A stretch of DNA of 64,000 nucleotides from Pirellulales bacterium (GTDB lineage: Bacteria; Planctomycetota; Planctomycetia; Pirellulales; Thermoguttaceae). The stretch spans positions 124,001 to 188,000 of the forward strand of contig JAFGDS010000042.1 in the NCBI GenBank assembly GCA_016931995.1, in the 5' to 3' direction. A program made the translations under genes and the position numbers. The notes below the pieces were generated by a model, which was not told where the DNA came from, did not search any database, and saw nothing but the letters and a program-made list of their open reading frames with translations. Shown one piece after another: positions 34,883 through 43,280 of the stretch (positions within the stretch are counted from its first letter, which is position 1; the number at the start of each line of letters is the position of its first letter).

Positions 34883-35905
34883 ATGACAAAAACGGTTCCT
34901 TTCTTCGCCGTGTTTCTGCTGGGTCTTGCCGCCGCGGCCAACGAACCGGCGCCGGACGTGCGGGACCGCGTGCCCCTTGGCCAATTCGTCATCCAGGCGC
35001 ACCGCGGCGGCGGCGCGGAGATGCCGGAGAACACGCTCGAGACGTTCCAGTACGCTTGGCGGCTGGGCGTCGTGCCCGAGGCCGACGTCCGCATGTCCGC
35101 CGACGGCGTCGTCTGCGCCTTCCACGACCCGGACTTCTCCCGCGTCGTGAAGGACGTGCCGGCGGAGTTGAAGCAAAAAGGCGTTTCCGACCTCGCGTGG
35201 AAGGAGCTCCAATCGCTCGACGTCGGCGCGTTCCGCGGGGACCAATTCGCGGGGCAGCGCATTCCCAAAATCGAAGACGTGATCCAGGCAATGGCCGGCC
35301 ATCCGCGCCGGTGGCTCTATCTGGACGTGAAAAAGGTCTCCTTGAAACGGCTGGCCGATTGGGCCGGGCAATACGGCGTCGGGCGGCAGTTGATCCTCAC
35401 GAGCACCCACCACGACCACCTCCGCCAATGGAAACGCCTCGTGCCGGATTCCCAAACGCTCCTGTGGATGCGCGGCACGGAGGCCGAGCTGGCCGGTCGG
35501 CTGAAGGACCTCGAAAAGACGGATTTTGAAGGCGTGACGTCGCTCCAAATTCACGTGTTCATGCCCACCGCGGACGCGGAGAAGCCCTTCCGGCCGTCGC
35601 CGGATTTCCTCCGCGCCGTGGGCAAGACGCTGCGCGAGCGGGGTATCGCGTTCCAGGCGCTCGTCTGGGGCGAGCATGGGCCGGACGTGTACTCGGCGCT
35701 ATTGGACCTCGGTGTCGAGTCCTTCGCCACGGACCATCCCGAGATGACCCTTCAGGCCGTCAAGGACTATTACGCGGCGAGGAACGAGGCGGCGGCCGTG
35801 CCACAAGCGATGTTTGGGAGGCGACTCCTGTCGCCGATGGAAGTGACGGGGCTAGTCGGCGACGGGAGTCGCCTCCCACAGAGAAAGAAGGCGGAGAGCA
35901 GATGA
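34883..35905 (+). CDS. Secreted glycerophosphodiester phosphodiesterase with repeat-derived tail
   Basis: A 340-residue GDPD: signal peptide (PFFAVFLLGLAAAA), catalytic HRGGGAEMPENTLETF (residues about 40-55) with His-Arg and Glu-Asn, EADVRMSADG, and HDPDFSRV. It hydrolyses glycerophosphodiesters to glycerol phosphate and alcohol. Residues from about 311 on (FGRRLLSPMEVTG, then DGSRLPQRKKAESR) come from an inverted repeat at 35815-35878, so the native C-terminus was replaced. The stop overlaps the start of the GlpD-type gene (ATGA), hence the tail must be translated for coupling. Confidence 0.88.
   Translation: MTKTVPFFAVFLLGLAAAANEPAPDVRDRVPLGQFVIQAHRGGGAEMPENTLETFQYAWRLGVVPEADVRMSADGVVCAFHDPDFSRVVKDVPAELKQKGVSDLAWKELQSLDVGAFRGDQFAGQRIPKIEDVIQAMAGHPRRWLYLDVKKVSLKRLADWAGQYGVGRQLILTSTHHDHLRQWKRLVPDSQTLLWMRGTEAELAGRLKDLEKTDFEGVTSLQIHVFMPTADAEKPFRPSPDFLRAVGKTLRERGIAFQALVWGEHGPDVYSALLDLGVESFATDHPEMTLQAVKDYYAARNEAAAVPQAMFGRRLLSPMEVTGLVGDGSRLPQRKKAESR
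35815..35878. repeat. Inverted repeat inside the GDPD coding end
   Basis: TGGGAGGCGACTCCTGTCGC at 35815 and TCGGCGACGGGAGTCGCCTC at 35856 are inverted arms around an 18-nt loop. The element is translated as the C-terminal tail of the GDPD gene and ends 24 nt before the GlpD start. A solo arm is at 10491-10517. Confidence 0.88.
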
Positions 35906-37422
35906 TGCGGGATGACTGCGGTGATGTTCCCTCGCGCGAAACGGCGCTGGCGCGGCTGGGCGAGGGCGTGTTGGATCTCCTGGTTGTCGGAGGCGGCATC
36001 GTCGGCGCCGGGGTCGCCCGGGACGCGGCCATGCGCGGCTTGAAGACCGGACTGATCGAGCAGTACGACTTCGCCTACGGCACGAGCAGCCGTTCGAGCC
36101 ATCTCTTGCACGGCGGGCTGCGCTACCTGGCGCAAGGCCATTTGCGCCTGGTGCACGAGGCGAGCAAGGAGAAGCGCGTGGTCCACCGGATCGCGCCGCA
36201 CCTGGCCGAACCGCTGGCCTTCATCTTCCCCACGCGGCCCGGCTGGCAATGGGCCCGCTGGAAACTGAGCATCGGCGTGAAGCTCTACGACCTGCTTTGC
36301 GGGCGACGCAACCTGGGCCGATCGAGCACGCTCGGCCGGGACCGCGTGTGGCGGACGCTGCCGGGCCTCGCGCGACAAGGAATCACCGGGGCGGTTCGGT
36401 ACTTCGACGGACTCACCAACGACGCGCGGCTCGTGATCGACACGCTTCGCTCCGCCGCCAGTCACGGGGCGACGGTGGTCAACGAAGCCCGGTTCGTCGA
36501 CGCCCAGCGCGAGGACGGCTTGTGGTGGTGCGAGGTCCGCGACACGGCCGGCGACATGCCGCTGGAGGTCCGCGCCCGCGCCGTGGTCAACGCCACCGGG
36601 CCGTGGTCCGACCGGCTTCCCCACAGCCGCACCGACCTGCGCCTGACCAAGGGCGTCCACCTGGTCATCGATCGCGGCCGGCTGCCCCTGCCCGATGCCG
36701 TGGTCATGGCCGAGGGCTCCCGGATCCTCTTCGGCATTCCCTGGGGCGATCGGGTGATCCTGGGCACCACCGACACGGACTTCGCCGGCCGCATCGAAGA
36801 CGTCCGCTGCGAGGAAGAGGACGTTCGCTACGTCCTCGACGTGGTCAACGGGGCGTTTCCCGAGGCACGACTCGCGGCCGACGACCTGGTGAGCGCCTGG
36901 GCCGGACTTCGTCCCCTCGTGGCCGATCGCAACGGCAACCCCTCCGATATTTCGCGCCGCCACGAGATCCGCATGGGCGAGCCGGGCTGGTGGGACGTCA
37001 CCGGCGGCAAGCTCACCACGTATCGCCTCATGGCCGAGCAAACGGTCGACAAGGTCGTCCGCCAGGCGGGTTTCGCCGCGCGGCGGTGCCGCACGGCGGT
37101 CGAGCCGCTGCTCCCGCCCGAAGAGGTCGATGGAACCAGCGGGATCCTCCCTCCGCCGGTGAGCGAGGCAACCGTGCGGCATTACTGCCGGCGCGAATGG
37201 GCCCGGCATCTCGAGGACGTGATGGTTCGAAGGACGTTGTGGCGCTACTACCACGCCAACCACGACCGCGTCGCCCGGCGGATCCTGCCGTGGATGGCCG
37301 ACGCCCTGGGCTGGAACGAGGCCAAGGCCGAAACGGAATGGAACGCGTATCTCCAGCAACATTGCCCATCGCATTCCGGCGCGAATGAATGGCACGCGCG
37401 CAACGTACCCTCCACCTTGTGA
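35902..37422 (+). CDS. glpD: FAD-dependent glycerol-3-phosphate dehydrogenase-family protein
   Basis: A 506-residue flavoenzyme of the GlpD/GlpA type. FAD-binding VVGGGIVGAGVARDAAMRG at about 28-46, then GTSSRSSHLLHGGLRYL, a mid-domain with VNATGPWSD, VTGGKLTTYRLMAE, and a C-terminal helical domain (VRHYCRREWARHLEDVMVRR). Standard chemistry is oxidation of sn-glycerol-3-phosphate to dihydroxyacetone phosphate with electrons to quinones. Coupled by a 4-nt overlap to GDPD, which would supply glycerol phosphate. An erythritol-phosphate dehydrogenase (EryB type) is an alternative given the SorC and RpiB neighbours. Confidence 0.85.
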   Translation: MMRDDCGDVPSRETALARLGEGVLDLLVVGGGIVGAGVARDAAMRGLKTGLIEQYDFAYGTSSRSSHLLHGGLRYLAQGHLRLVHEASKEKRVVHRIAPHLAEPLAFIFPTRPGWQWARWKLSIGVKLYDLLCGRRNLGRSSTLGRDRVWRTLPGLARQGITGAVRYFDGLTNDARLVIDTLRSAASHGATVVNEARFVDAQREDGLWWCEVRDTAGDMPLEVRARAVVNATGPWSDRLPHSRTDLRLTKGVHLVIDRGRLPLPDAVVMAEGSRILFGIPWGDRVILGTTDTDFAGRIEDVRCEEEDVRYVLDVVNGAFPEARLAADDLVSAWAGLRPLVADRNGNPSDISRRHEIRMGEPGWWDVTGGKLTTYRLMAEQTVDKVVRQAGFAARRCRTAVEPLLPPEEVDGTSGILPPPVSEATVRHYCRREWARHLEDVMVRRTLWRYYHANHDRVARRILPWMADALGWNEAKAETEWNAYLQQHCPSHSGANEWHARNVPSTL

Positions 37423-37432
37423 TGATTCCACC

Positions 37433-37969
37433 GTGACCCGCATTGCCATCGACGCCGATCAAAACGGTCTGGAGATGAAACGTCTCCTGATCGAGGCAAT
37501 GCGCGCGTGGGGCTTCGAGTGCGTGGATCTGGACTACCTCGGCAGGCATCCCGAGAGCGACTATCCCGACGTGGCGCACCATCTGGCCGGCGCGATCCAG
37601 CGGAACGAATTCGACCGAGGCATTCTTATCTGTGGGACCGGTCTGGGCATGGCCATGTGCGCGAACAAGGTTCGGGGTGTGTATGCCGGCACCTGCCATG
37701 ACGTCTACTCCGCCGAGCGGCTCAGCAAAAGCAACAACGCCCAGGTGCTCACGCTCGGCGCCCTGGTCGTCGGCGCCGAATCGGCTAAGATGATCGTCCG
37801 CGCCTGGCTGCGTTCCGACTACCAGGGCGGCCCCTCCGCCCGCAAGGTGGACCGGATGCGCCAGCTTGAATCGGAATCGTTCGCGGGCGGGTCGCTTGCC
37901 GCGGTCCCTCCGCCCACCGCCGGGCGAGTGGCGCGCGCCCGCGTCGGGCCAGCCAGGCCGTCATCCTGA
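37433..37969 (+). CDS. RpiB/LacAB-family sugar-phosphate isomerase
   Basis: A 178-residue isomerase. It opens TRIAIDADQNGLEMKRLL, has the DYPD motif (about 43-46), catalytic C67 in ILICGTGLGMAM, H89/D90 in GTCHDVYSAERLSKSNNAQV and LGALVVGAE. RpiB proteins interconvert ribose/ribulose 5-phosphate; relatives act on allose, galactose or tetrulose phosphates. GTG 37433 starts 10 nt after the GlpD-type stop. Residues beyond about 150 have no family counterpart and the stop codon (37967-37969) lies in a TGAGCG-family repeat. Confidence 0.85.
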   Translation: MTRIAIDADQNGLEMKRLLIEAMRAWGFECVDLDYLGRHPESDYPDVAHHLAGAIQRNEFDRGILICGTGLGMAMCANKVRGVYAGTCHDVYSAERLSKSNNAQVLTLGALVVGAESAKMIVRAWLRSDYQGGPSARKVDRMRQLESESFAGGSLAAVPPPTAGRVARARVGPARPSS

Positions 37970-38031
37970 GCGCAGCGAAGGATCTCCTTGGGGGCATAAG
38001 AGACCAGATGCTTCGCTTCGTTCAGCGTGAC
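37960..38031. repeat. TGAGCG-family inverted pair supplying the rpiB-like stop codon
   Basis: GTCATCCTGAGCGCAGCGAA at 37960 and its inverted partner at 38006-38031 (AGATGCTTCGCTTCGTTCAG). The TGA in CCTGAGC is the in-frame stop of the preceding isomerase gene. The pair fills most of the gap to the glycerol-1-phosphate-dehydrogenase-like gene. Confidence 0.9.
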
Positions 38032-38114
38032 GCCATTGTCCCGATCTGGGCGATCGGTCTATGATTTCAGTACTGTTGTCGTTCCGTTTGATTCTGCCTC
38101 ACCCCATCGCGAAC

Positions 38115-39461
38115 ATGACCACCTCCCCCGACGCTCTCCTCCACAACGCTCTGGCGGACGCCCGTCAAACGAAGGCGTTGGAAGTCGGCGTCGGCGCGCT
38201 CGCCCGCGCCGCGGCCGCGTTTCGCGGCTGCTTCGGCGACAAGCCGGCCCTGGTGGTCGCCGACACGAACACGTGGCGGGCGGCCGGCGCCCGGACGGTC
38301 GAGCTTCTGCGGGCCGAGGGCGTGCCGCTGGCCGATCCGCTCGTCTTCGAGGCCGCCGGCCTGTCGGCCAAGTACGTCCACGTCGAGCGGGTCCGGGCAG
38401 CGCTGGCCGGAGGCGACGCGGTGCCCGTGGCGGTCGGCTCGGGCACGATCAACGATCTGGCCAAGCTGGCCGCGCACGAGTGCGGCCGGCCGTATCTGGC
38501 CGTGGCCACGGCGGCCTCGATGGACGGCTACACGGCCTTCGGCGCGTCGATCATGCACCGGGGCCTCAAGCAGACCTTCTCCTGCCCCGCCCCCCGCGCC
38601 GTCGTCGCCGACGTGGACGTGTTGCGCCGCGCGCCGTCGGTTCTCAGCGCGGCGGGCTACGGCGATCTCGCGGCCAAGTCGCCCGCCGGCGCCGATTGGA
38701 TCGTGGCCGACGCGCTGGGCATCGAGCCGATCCACGCCCGGGCGTGGACCCTTGTGCAGGGCGAGCTCCGCCCGTGGCTGGCCGATCCCGAGGGCGTCCG
38801 CCGCGGCGAACCGGCCGCGATCGAGAAACTCACGATCGGGCTGTTGATGTCCGGGTTTGGGATGCAGGCCGCCGAGTCGAGCCGGGCCGCCTCGGGCGCG
38901 GAGCACCAGTTCAGCCACCTTTGGGACATGCAGAACCACGTCCACAACGGCCAGACCCCCTTGCACGGACACAAGGTGGCCATTGGCACGTTGATGACGA
39001 CGCTGTTGTACGAACAACTCCTCAAACAGCCGATCGAAACGCTGGCGATCGACGCCGTTTGTGCCCGTTGGCCCGAGGTGGACGATCGTGTCCGCGAGGC
39101 GCAAGAGGCATTCGAGTCGGCCGATCTGAAACGCACCGCCGCCGAGGAGATCCGCGCCAAATACGTCGATCGCGCGGCCCTGGCCGCGCGGCTGCGCCGC
39201 CTGCGGGAGCGCTGGCCGGATCTGTCGCGGCGGCTGCGGGAGCAGTTGATCCCGTCGGCCGACCTGCGGGCGAAGTTCCGCTTGGCCGGCGCGCCCACCG
39301 AATCGTCATCCCTCGGCATCTCGCCCGAACGGTTGCGCCGGACGTTCTTCGACGCCCAGCACATCCGCCGTCGCCACACCGTGCTGGATCTGGCGCTGGA
39401 AACGGGGCTGCTGGGTCCCAGCGTCGAGGCCATCTTCGCCGCCCCCGTTTCCCCGGAGTAA
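38115..39461 (+). CDS. sn-Glycerol-1-phosphate dehydrogenase-like protein (EgsA/AraM family)
   Basis: A 448-residue iron-containing alcohol-dehydrogenase-fold protein of the EgsA/AraM type: VAVGSGTINDLAKLAA (about 105-120), ATAASMDGYTAFGAS (131-145), GYGDLAAKSPAGADW with D184, GAEHQFSHLWDM with H264, and LHGHKVAIGT with H286. D184, H264 and H286 are the probable metal ligands. These enzymes reduce dihydroxyacetone phosphate to glycerol-1-phosphate, known from archaeal lipids and a few bacteria. ATG 38115 is used; no clear Shine-Dalgarno is seen. Its place after GDPD, GlpD-type and RpiB-type genes suggests handling of glycerol or tetritol phosphates. It is longer than AraM (about 390) because of an extended C-terminal region. 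Confidence 0.8.
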   Translation: MTTSPDALLHNALADARQTKALEVGVGALARAAAAFRGCFGDKPALVVADTNTWRAAGARTVELLRAEGVPLADPLVFEAAGLSAKYVHVERVRAALAGGDAVPVAVGSGTINDLAKLAAHECGRPYLAVATAASMDGYTAFGASIMHRGLKQTFSCPAPRAVVADVDVLRRAPSVLSAAGYGDLAAKSPAGADWIVADALGIEPIHARAWTLVQGELRPWLADPEGVRRGEPAAIEKLTIGLLMSGFGMQAAESSRAASGAEHQFSHLWDMQNHVHNGQTPLHGHKVAIGTLMTTLLYEQLLKQPIETLAIDAVCARWPEVDDRVREAQEAFESADLKRTAAEEIRAKYVDRAALAARLRRLRERWPDLSRRLREQLIPSADLRAKFRLAGAPTESSSLGISPERLRRTFFDAQHIRRRHTVLDLALETGLLGPSVEAIFAAPVSPE

Positions 39462-39489
39462 CAGGACGACGCCTTCGCCCGAGGAAAAC

Positions 39490-40674
39490 TCACGGCGGCG
39501 GATCGCGGCTGGGATCGAAAGCCCTCTGCGCGGCGTCGTGGATGGTCCGCAGGGGAACGGAACGACTGGCGGCGATCTCGCGGCAGGATTCGTATTCGGG
39601 CGAGAATCGCGTTTGGCCGTCGGGCAGTTGGGCCACTTTGCCATCGACTGGGCCCCAGGGCGTTTCGACCCGATGGGGCCGGCGCGCCAACACGCTGCGG
39701 CTGGCCGGCCAACGGCGGATGCCCAGCGTGGGGGTCTCTTCAAACAAGATCCGTTCCAGCGACTCGACGTCCGTCGGGCGGCACAGCACGGAGAGCGCGA
39801 CACCGGGCCGATTCTTCTTCATCTGCACGGCCGTGGCGTACACGTCCAGCGCGCCGGCCTCCCACAGCCGCGCGACGCAATACCCGATCGTCTCGCCGGT
39901 CGCGTCGTCCAGGTTCGTCTCGAGCACCCAAATCTGCTCGGCAACGCCGGCCTCGGGCACGTCATCGCCCACCAAGAGCCGCAGGAGGTTGGGCTGCCCC
40001 GGGATGTCGCGGCTGCCCGCCCCGCAGCCGATCCGCCGCACGGTCATGGCCGGCAGGGGCCCAAACCGCTCGACGAGCGTGGCGAGAATGGCCGCGCCCG
40101 TCGGCGTGGTCAGCTCCGCGTCGACGGTCGACTCGGCCAGCGGAATCCCCCGGAGAAGCTCGGCCGTGGCGGGGGCGGGAATGCCACATACCCCATGGGC
40201 AATCTGGATCTTGCCCGAGCCGGTCGGGACCGCCGACGCTTCCAGCCGCTCGATCCCCAAGAGATCGAGCCCCACGATCGTGCCCACCACGTCGGCGATC
40301 GAATCGACCGCCCCGACTTCGTGAAAATGCACTTCCTCGACAGGCACGCCGTGCACGTGGGCCTCGGCCTCGGCCAGACGCCGGAACACCCGGTCGGCCC
40401 GATCCCGCTGGGCGGGCGCGAGACGGCTGCCTGTCAGCAAGCCGAGAATATCAGCCAGGCGCCGGTGGACGTGCTCCGGCGGGTGGTGGACGGTCACCTG
40501 AACACCCCGAAACCCGGACCGGCGGACCTCCTGGGCTTCCAGCCGGCAGCCGGGCAGACCGAGCGAATCCAGCGCCGCGTTCAACTCGGCCACGCCCACC
40601 CCGGCGTCGACGAGCGCGCCGAGCGTCATGTCGCCGCTGATCCCGCTGGCACAGTCGAGGTAGGCAATGTTCAT
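39490..40674 (-). CDS. larC: LarC nickel-pincer cofactor biosynthesis protein
   Basis: A 394-residue LarC (DUF111). It starts MNIAYLDCASGISGDM, with EEVHFHEVGAVDSIADVVG, TPTGAAILATLV and the C-terminal NLDDATGE and KKNRPGVALSVLC. LarC is the CTP-dependent cyclometallase that inserts nickel into the pincer cofactor used by lactate racemase and LarA-like epimerases. It is a single full-length frame, unlike the frameshifted larC1/larC2 of lactobacilli. No larA, larB or larE is nearby, so partners lie elsewhere. ATG 40674 gives the canonical N-terminus. Confidence 0.93.
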   Translation of the reverse strand: MNIAYLDCASGISGDMTLGALVDAGVGVAELNAALDSLGLPGCRLEAQEVRRSGFRGVQVTVHHPPEHVHRRLADILGLLTGSRLAPAQRDRADRVFRRLAEAEAHVHGVPVEEVHFHEVGAVDSIADVVGTIVGLDLLGIERLEASAVPTGSGKIQIAHGVCGIPAPATAELLRGIPLAESTVDAELTTPTGAAILATLVERFGPLPAMTVRRIGCGAGSRDIPGQPNLLRLLVGDDVPEAGVAEQIWVLETNLDDATGETIGYCVARLWEAGALDVYATAVQMKKNRPGVALSVLCRPTDVESLERILFEETPTLGIRRWPASRSVLARRPHRVETPWGPVDGKVAQLPDGQTRFSPEYESCREIAASRSVPLRTIHDAAQRAFDPSRDPPP

Positions 40675-40748
40675 CGGCACGGCTCGCGACGGGGTGTTGA
40701 CTCTATTCTGCCATGCAACCACCCGCCGGGCGACCCCCAGACCCGACG

Positions 40749-40777
40749 TTGACCCGGACGGGCCGCTTCGCTACAGT
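40749..40777 (+). promoter_or_regulatory. Sigma-70-like promoter for the pseudo-receiver gene
   Basis: TTGACC at 40749-40754, a 17-nt spacer and TACAGT at 40772-40777 predict a start near 40784, about 38 nt before the ATG. Confidence 0.5.
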
Positions 40778-40821
40778 ACCGCGTCGCACTGCCGATCCCC
40801 CTCTTTTAGCGGGTGCGCTCC

Positions 40822-41817
40822 ATGATGACTCCCGTTCTCACTCGATCCGGCGCCACGGCCGCCGCCGCCTTTGACGCAGGCTTGCCCGATCGAATGCGGG
40901 TTCTCTACATCACCACCACCCAGCGGACCGGAGACTGGCTGGCCAAAGCCTTTGCGGCGGATAGCGCCTCGCGGGTGGTGCTTGAGGAAGCGGTCGGCAG
41001 CATGGCCGGGTTGGCGCGGCTGCGCGACGAGATCTTCGACGCCGTCTTGGTCAGCCATCAGCCCGGCGAACTCGACGCCCTGGAGTTGATCGAGGGATAC
41101 CGCACCGGCGTGGCCGACGCGCCGATCGTCGTCCTGGGCACCGAGAGCGAGCAGGAGATGTCGGTCTTCTGCTACGAGCTCGGGGCCGACGCCTACGTCT
41201 GCATCAACACGGCCACGACGCGCAATCTGATCTGGGTGGTCGCCCGCGCGGTCCAACGCCACCGGCTCCTGCGCGACAACGCCCGGCTCCAACAGGCCCA
41301 ACAGCGCCGGCTGCAGCAAGAGCACGAGGAGGCCAATCAGCTATTGGGCCAACAGCGGGCGATGATCGAGGATCTGGAACTGCTGCAGCAGCGGTCCAGC
41401 GCCGTGCCCGCCGAGAAGTTGTGTCCGCGTCGGGCGAAGCGCGGCAAGGCCGCGGGCGCGACGTGCCGCCGGCCCGATCTACCCGATGAGTTGATCGCGC
41501 ACTACCGCGAGCTGTTGCGGACGTACGTCATCATGGGCTCCGGCAACCTGGCGTGCGAATTGAACCAATTGGGCGAATTGTTGACCGGCGCCGGTGTCAG
41601 CCCGCGCGAGACCATGCAGTTGCACCTGTATGTGCTGGAGGAATTGGTGCAGGGATTGGGCGCGCGGAGCACCCGGCACGTGATGACCCGCGCGGACCTC
41701 CTGGTGTTGGAGATCATGATCCATCTGGGCGAAGGCTATCGCGCCCGCTACCGCGAGCGCGCCGAGCCCAGCTTGCAGAAACACCTTCCTGGGTTTGACG
41801 GCGGCAACGTGAGTTGA
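40822..41817 (+). CDS. Pseudo-receiver coiled-coil protein
   Basis: A 331-residue protein. Residues about 25-145 have the response-regulator fold (MRVLYITTTQRTGDWLAKAF, FDAVLVSHQPGELDALEL, APIVVLGT, LGADAYVCIN), but the phospho-acceptor Asp is replaced by Ser in VLVSHQP and the acidic pair is missing. A Gln-rich coiled coil (about 150-190, LQQAQQRRLQQEHEEANQLL) links to a helical C-terminal region (ELNQLGELLTGAGVSPRETM followed by LHLYVLEELVQGLGAR). It is therefore probably phosphorylation-independent. The ATG at 40822 is used; an upstream GTG at 40813 is possible. Function unknown. Confidence 0.7.
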   Translation: MMTPVLTRSGATAAAAFDAGLPDRMRVLYITTTQRTGDWLAKAFAADSASRVVLEEAVGSMAGLARLRDEIFDAVLVSHQPGELDALELIEGYRTGVADAPIVVLGTESEQEMSVFCYELGADAYVCINTATTRNLIWVVARAVQRHRLLRDNARLQQAQQRRLQQEHEEANQLLGQQRAMIEDLELLQQRSSAVPAEKLCPRRAKRGKAAGATCRRPDLPDELIAHYRELLRTYVIMGSGNLACELNQLGELLTGAGVSPRETMQLHLYVLEELVQGLGARSTRHVMTRADLLVLEIMIHLGEGYRARYRERAEPSLQKHLPGFDGGNVS

Positions 41818-41848
41818 GGGCCGGTTGCCCGAAAGCCCGGCCCAGTCC

Positions 41849-41920
41849 GTCATGCCGAGCGAAGCGAAGCATCTCAAACGCCGTGGTTTCAACGAGATCC
41901 CTCGCCGCGCTCGGGATGAC
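41849..41920. repeat. TGAGCG-family inverted pair
   Basis: GTCATGCCGAGCGAAGCGAA at 41849 and GAGATCCCTCGCCGCGCTCG at 41894 form an inverted pair with an 18-nt loop in the 134-bp gap before the toroid-like gene. Confidence 0.88.
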
Positions 41921-41951
41921 GAGAGAGGACCGACGTGGGGAACCTACCCAT

Positions 41952-43208
41952 ATGAAACACCGATACAAGCTCTTTGGCGCGGCGCTCATACTACTGGTCT
42001 TGTCGGCCGGCACGGGGGTCTGGCTCTTTGGAGCCAACGTGCTGAGGCGTCTCGCCCCCGGCGGCGAGTTGGCCCGCGGAATCGACCTGGCCGGCGACTA
42101 TCTCGTCGCGCACTGCGGCGACGACGGGCGGTTCGAGTACCGCGTGAACCTCGACGCGAGATTCGATCCAAAGCCGCAATACAACATCGTCCGCCACGCC
42201 GGCGCGGTATATGCCCTCGCCACGGACTACCAACGGCGGCCCTCGCCCGATCGACGCGAGGCCATGTTGCGGTCGGCGGGGTTCTTGCGGCGCGAGGCCG
42301 TCGCCCCCGTGCCGGGACGCGAGGGGCTCATGGCCGTATGGTCGCGGCCCAAGATCGAATGCACGGGCGAGCCGATCGAGGCGAGGCTAGGCGGGGCGGG
42401 TCTGGGGCTCGTGGCCTTGCTCAGCGTCGAGGCGGTTGCCCCGGGAACCACGCCGTCCGAGGAGCTGCAAGCGCTCGGCCAGTTCATCCTCTTCATGCAG
42501 GAGCCCAACGGCGGCTTCTTCGCCGCGTACGATCCTTCCCGAGGCGGCCGCTGCGAACCGAACGCCTCGCTCTACTATCCCGGCGAGGCCGCGCTGGGGC
42601 TCCTGATGCTCCACGAGGTCGATCCGCGGCCCGAGTGGCTCGACGCGGCCGCCCGTGCCATGGGCTATCTTGCGCGTCTTCGCGAGGGACAGACCCGCGT
42701 CGAGCCGGACCATTGGGCCCTCTTGGCCACGGCCAGACTCCTGGACCATTACGACGAAATGGCCCAACCGCCGGTCTCGCGCGAGACCATCCTCGCCCAC
42801 GCCAGGCAGATCTGCCGAAGCATCCTCGCGGAGAAAGCCGCGTTCCCGGCCGACGACCCGGCGCACGGCTGCTTCACGGATGACACCCGCACGTGTCCCA
42901 CGGCCACGCGGGTGGAAGGGCTCGCGGCGGCGCTGGGTTTTCTGCCGGCCGAGGACAAACCGTTGCGGGCGGAGATCGGCCAAGCGACGCGCGACGCGGC
43001 GAGGTTTCTGCTGCGGGCGCAATCGCGGGAGGGCCGCTGCGCCGGCGGCCTGCCCCAGATGCTCCGTCCCTTGCCCCCGACCCACCCCCGCTACCGCCCC
43101 GGCGTCCATCCCAGCGCGACCGAAGTCCGCATCGACTACGTCCAGCACACGCTGTGCGCGTGGATCGCCTGCGAGGCGCTGGGTTTACTCGACGCCGGCG
43201 ATCGGTGA
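41952..43208 (+). CDS. Membrane-anchored alpha/alpha-toroid-like protein
   Basis: A 418-residue protein with an N-terminal anchor (LFGAALILLVLSAGTGVWLF). The rest looks like an alpha/alpha toroid: GDDGRFEYRVNLDARFDP, YNIVRHAGAVYALATDY, LGQFILFMQEPNGGFFAAYD, and ARLLDHYDEMA, with helical repeats seen in glycosidases and prenyltransferase-like proteins. No catalytic motif is clear. ATG 41952 follows the repeat pair; the frame upstream of it is repeat-derived (residues resembling CRAKRSIS) and not used. It is followed 72 nt later by a HAD phosphatase. Confidence 0.65.
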   Translation: MKHRYKLFGAALILLVLSAGTGVWLFGANVLRRLAPGGELARGIDLAGDYLVAHCGDDGRFEYRVNLDARFDPKPQYNIVRHAGAVYALATDYQRRPSPDRREAMLRSAGFLRREAVAPVPGREGLMAVWSRPKIECTGEPIEARLGGAGLGLVALLSVEAVAPGTTPSEELQALGQFILFMQEPNGGFFAAYDPSRGGRCEPNASLYYPGEAALGLLMLHEVDPRPEWLDAAARAMGYLARLREGQTRVEPDHWALLATARLLDHYDEMAQPPVSRETILAHARQICRSILAEKAAFPADDPAHGCFTDDTRTCPTATRVEGLAAALGFLPAEDKPLRAEIGQATRDAARFLLRAQSREGRCAGGLPQMLRPLPPTHPRYRPGVHPSATEVRIDYVQHTLCAWIACEALGLLDAGDR

Positions 43209-43280
43209 AAATGCGGGGAAGTGCCGGGCCGCGTGCCGCCGGCTTCGCCCCCTGTCGTCCTTCTTCGTCGGATCCGCATC

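Noticed and set aside
41814-41951. N-terminal extension of the toroid-like protein
   Set aside because: It translates the TGAGCG-family inverted repeat (giving a CRAKRSIS-like string), and a proper membrane-anchor start follows at 41952.
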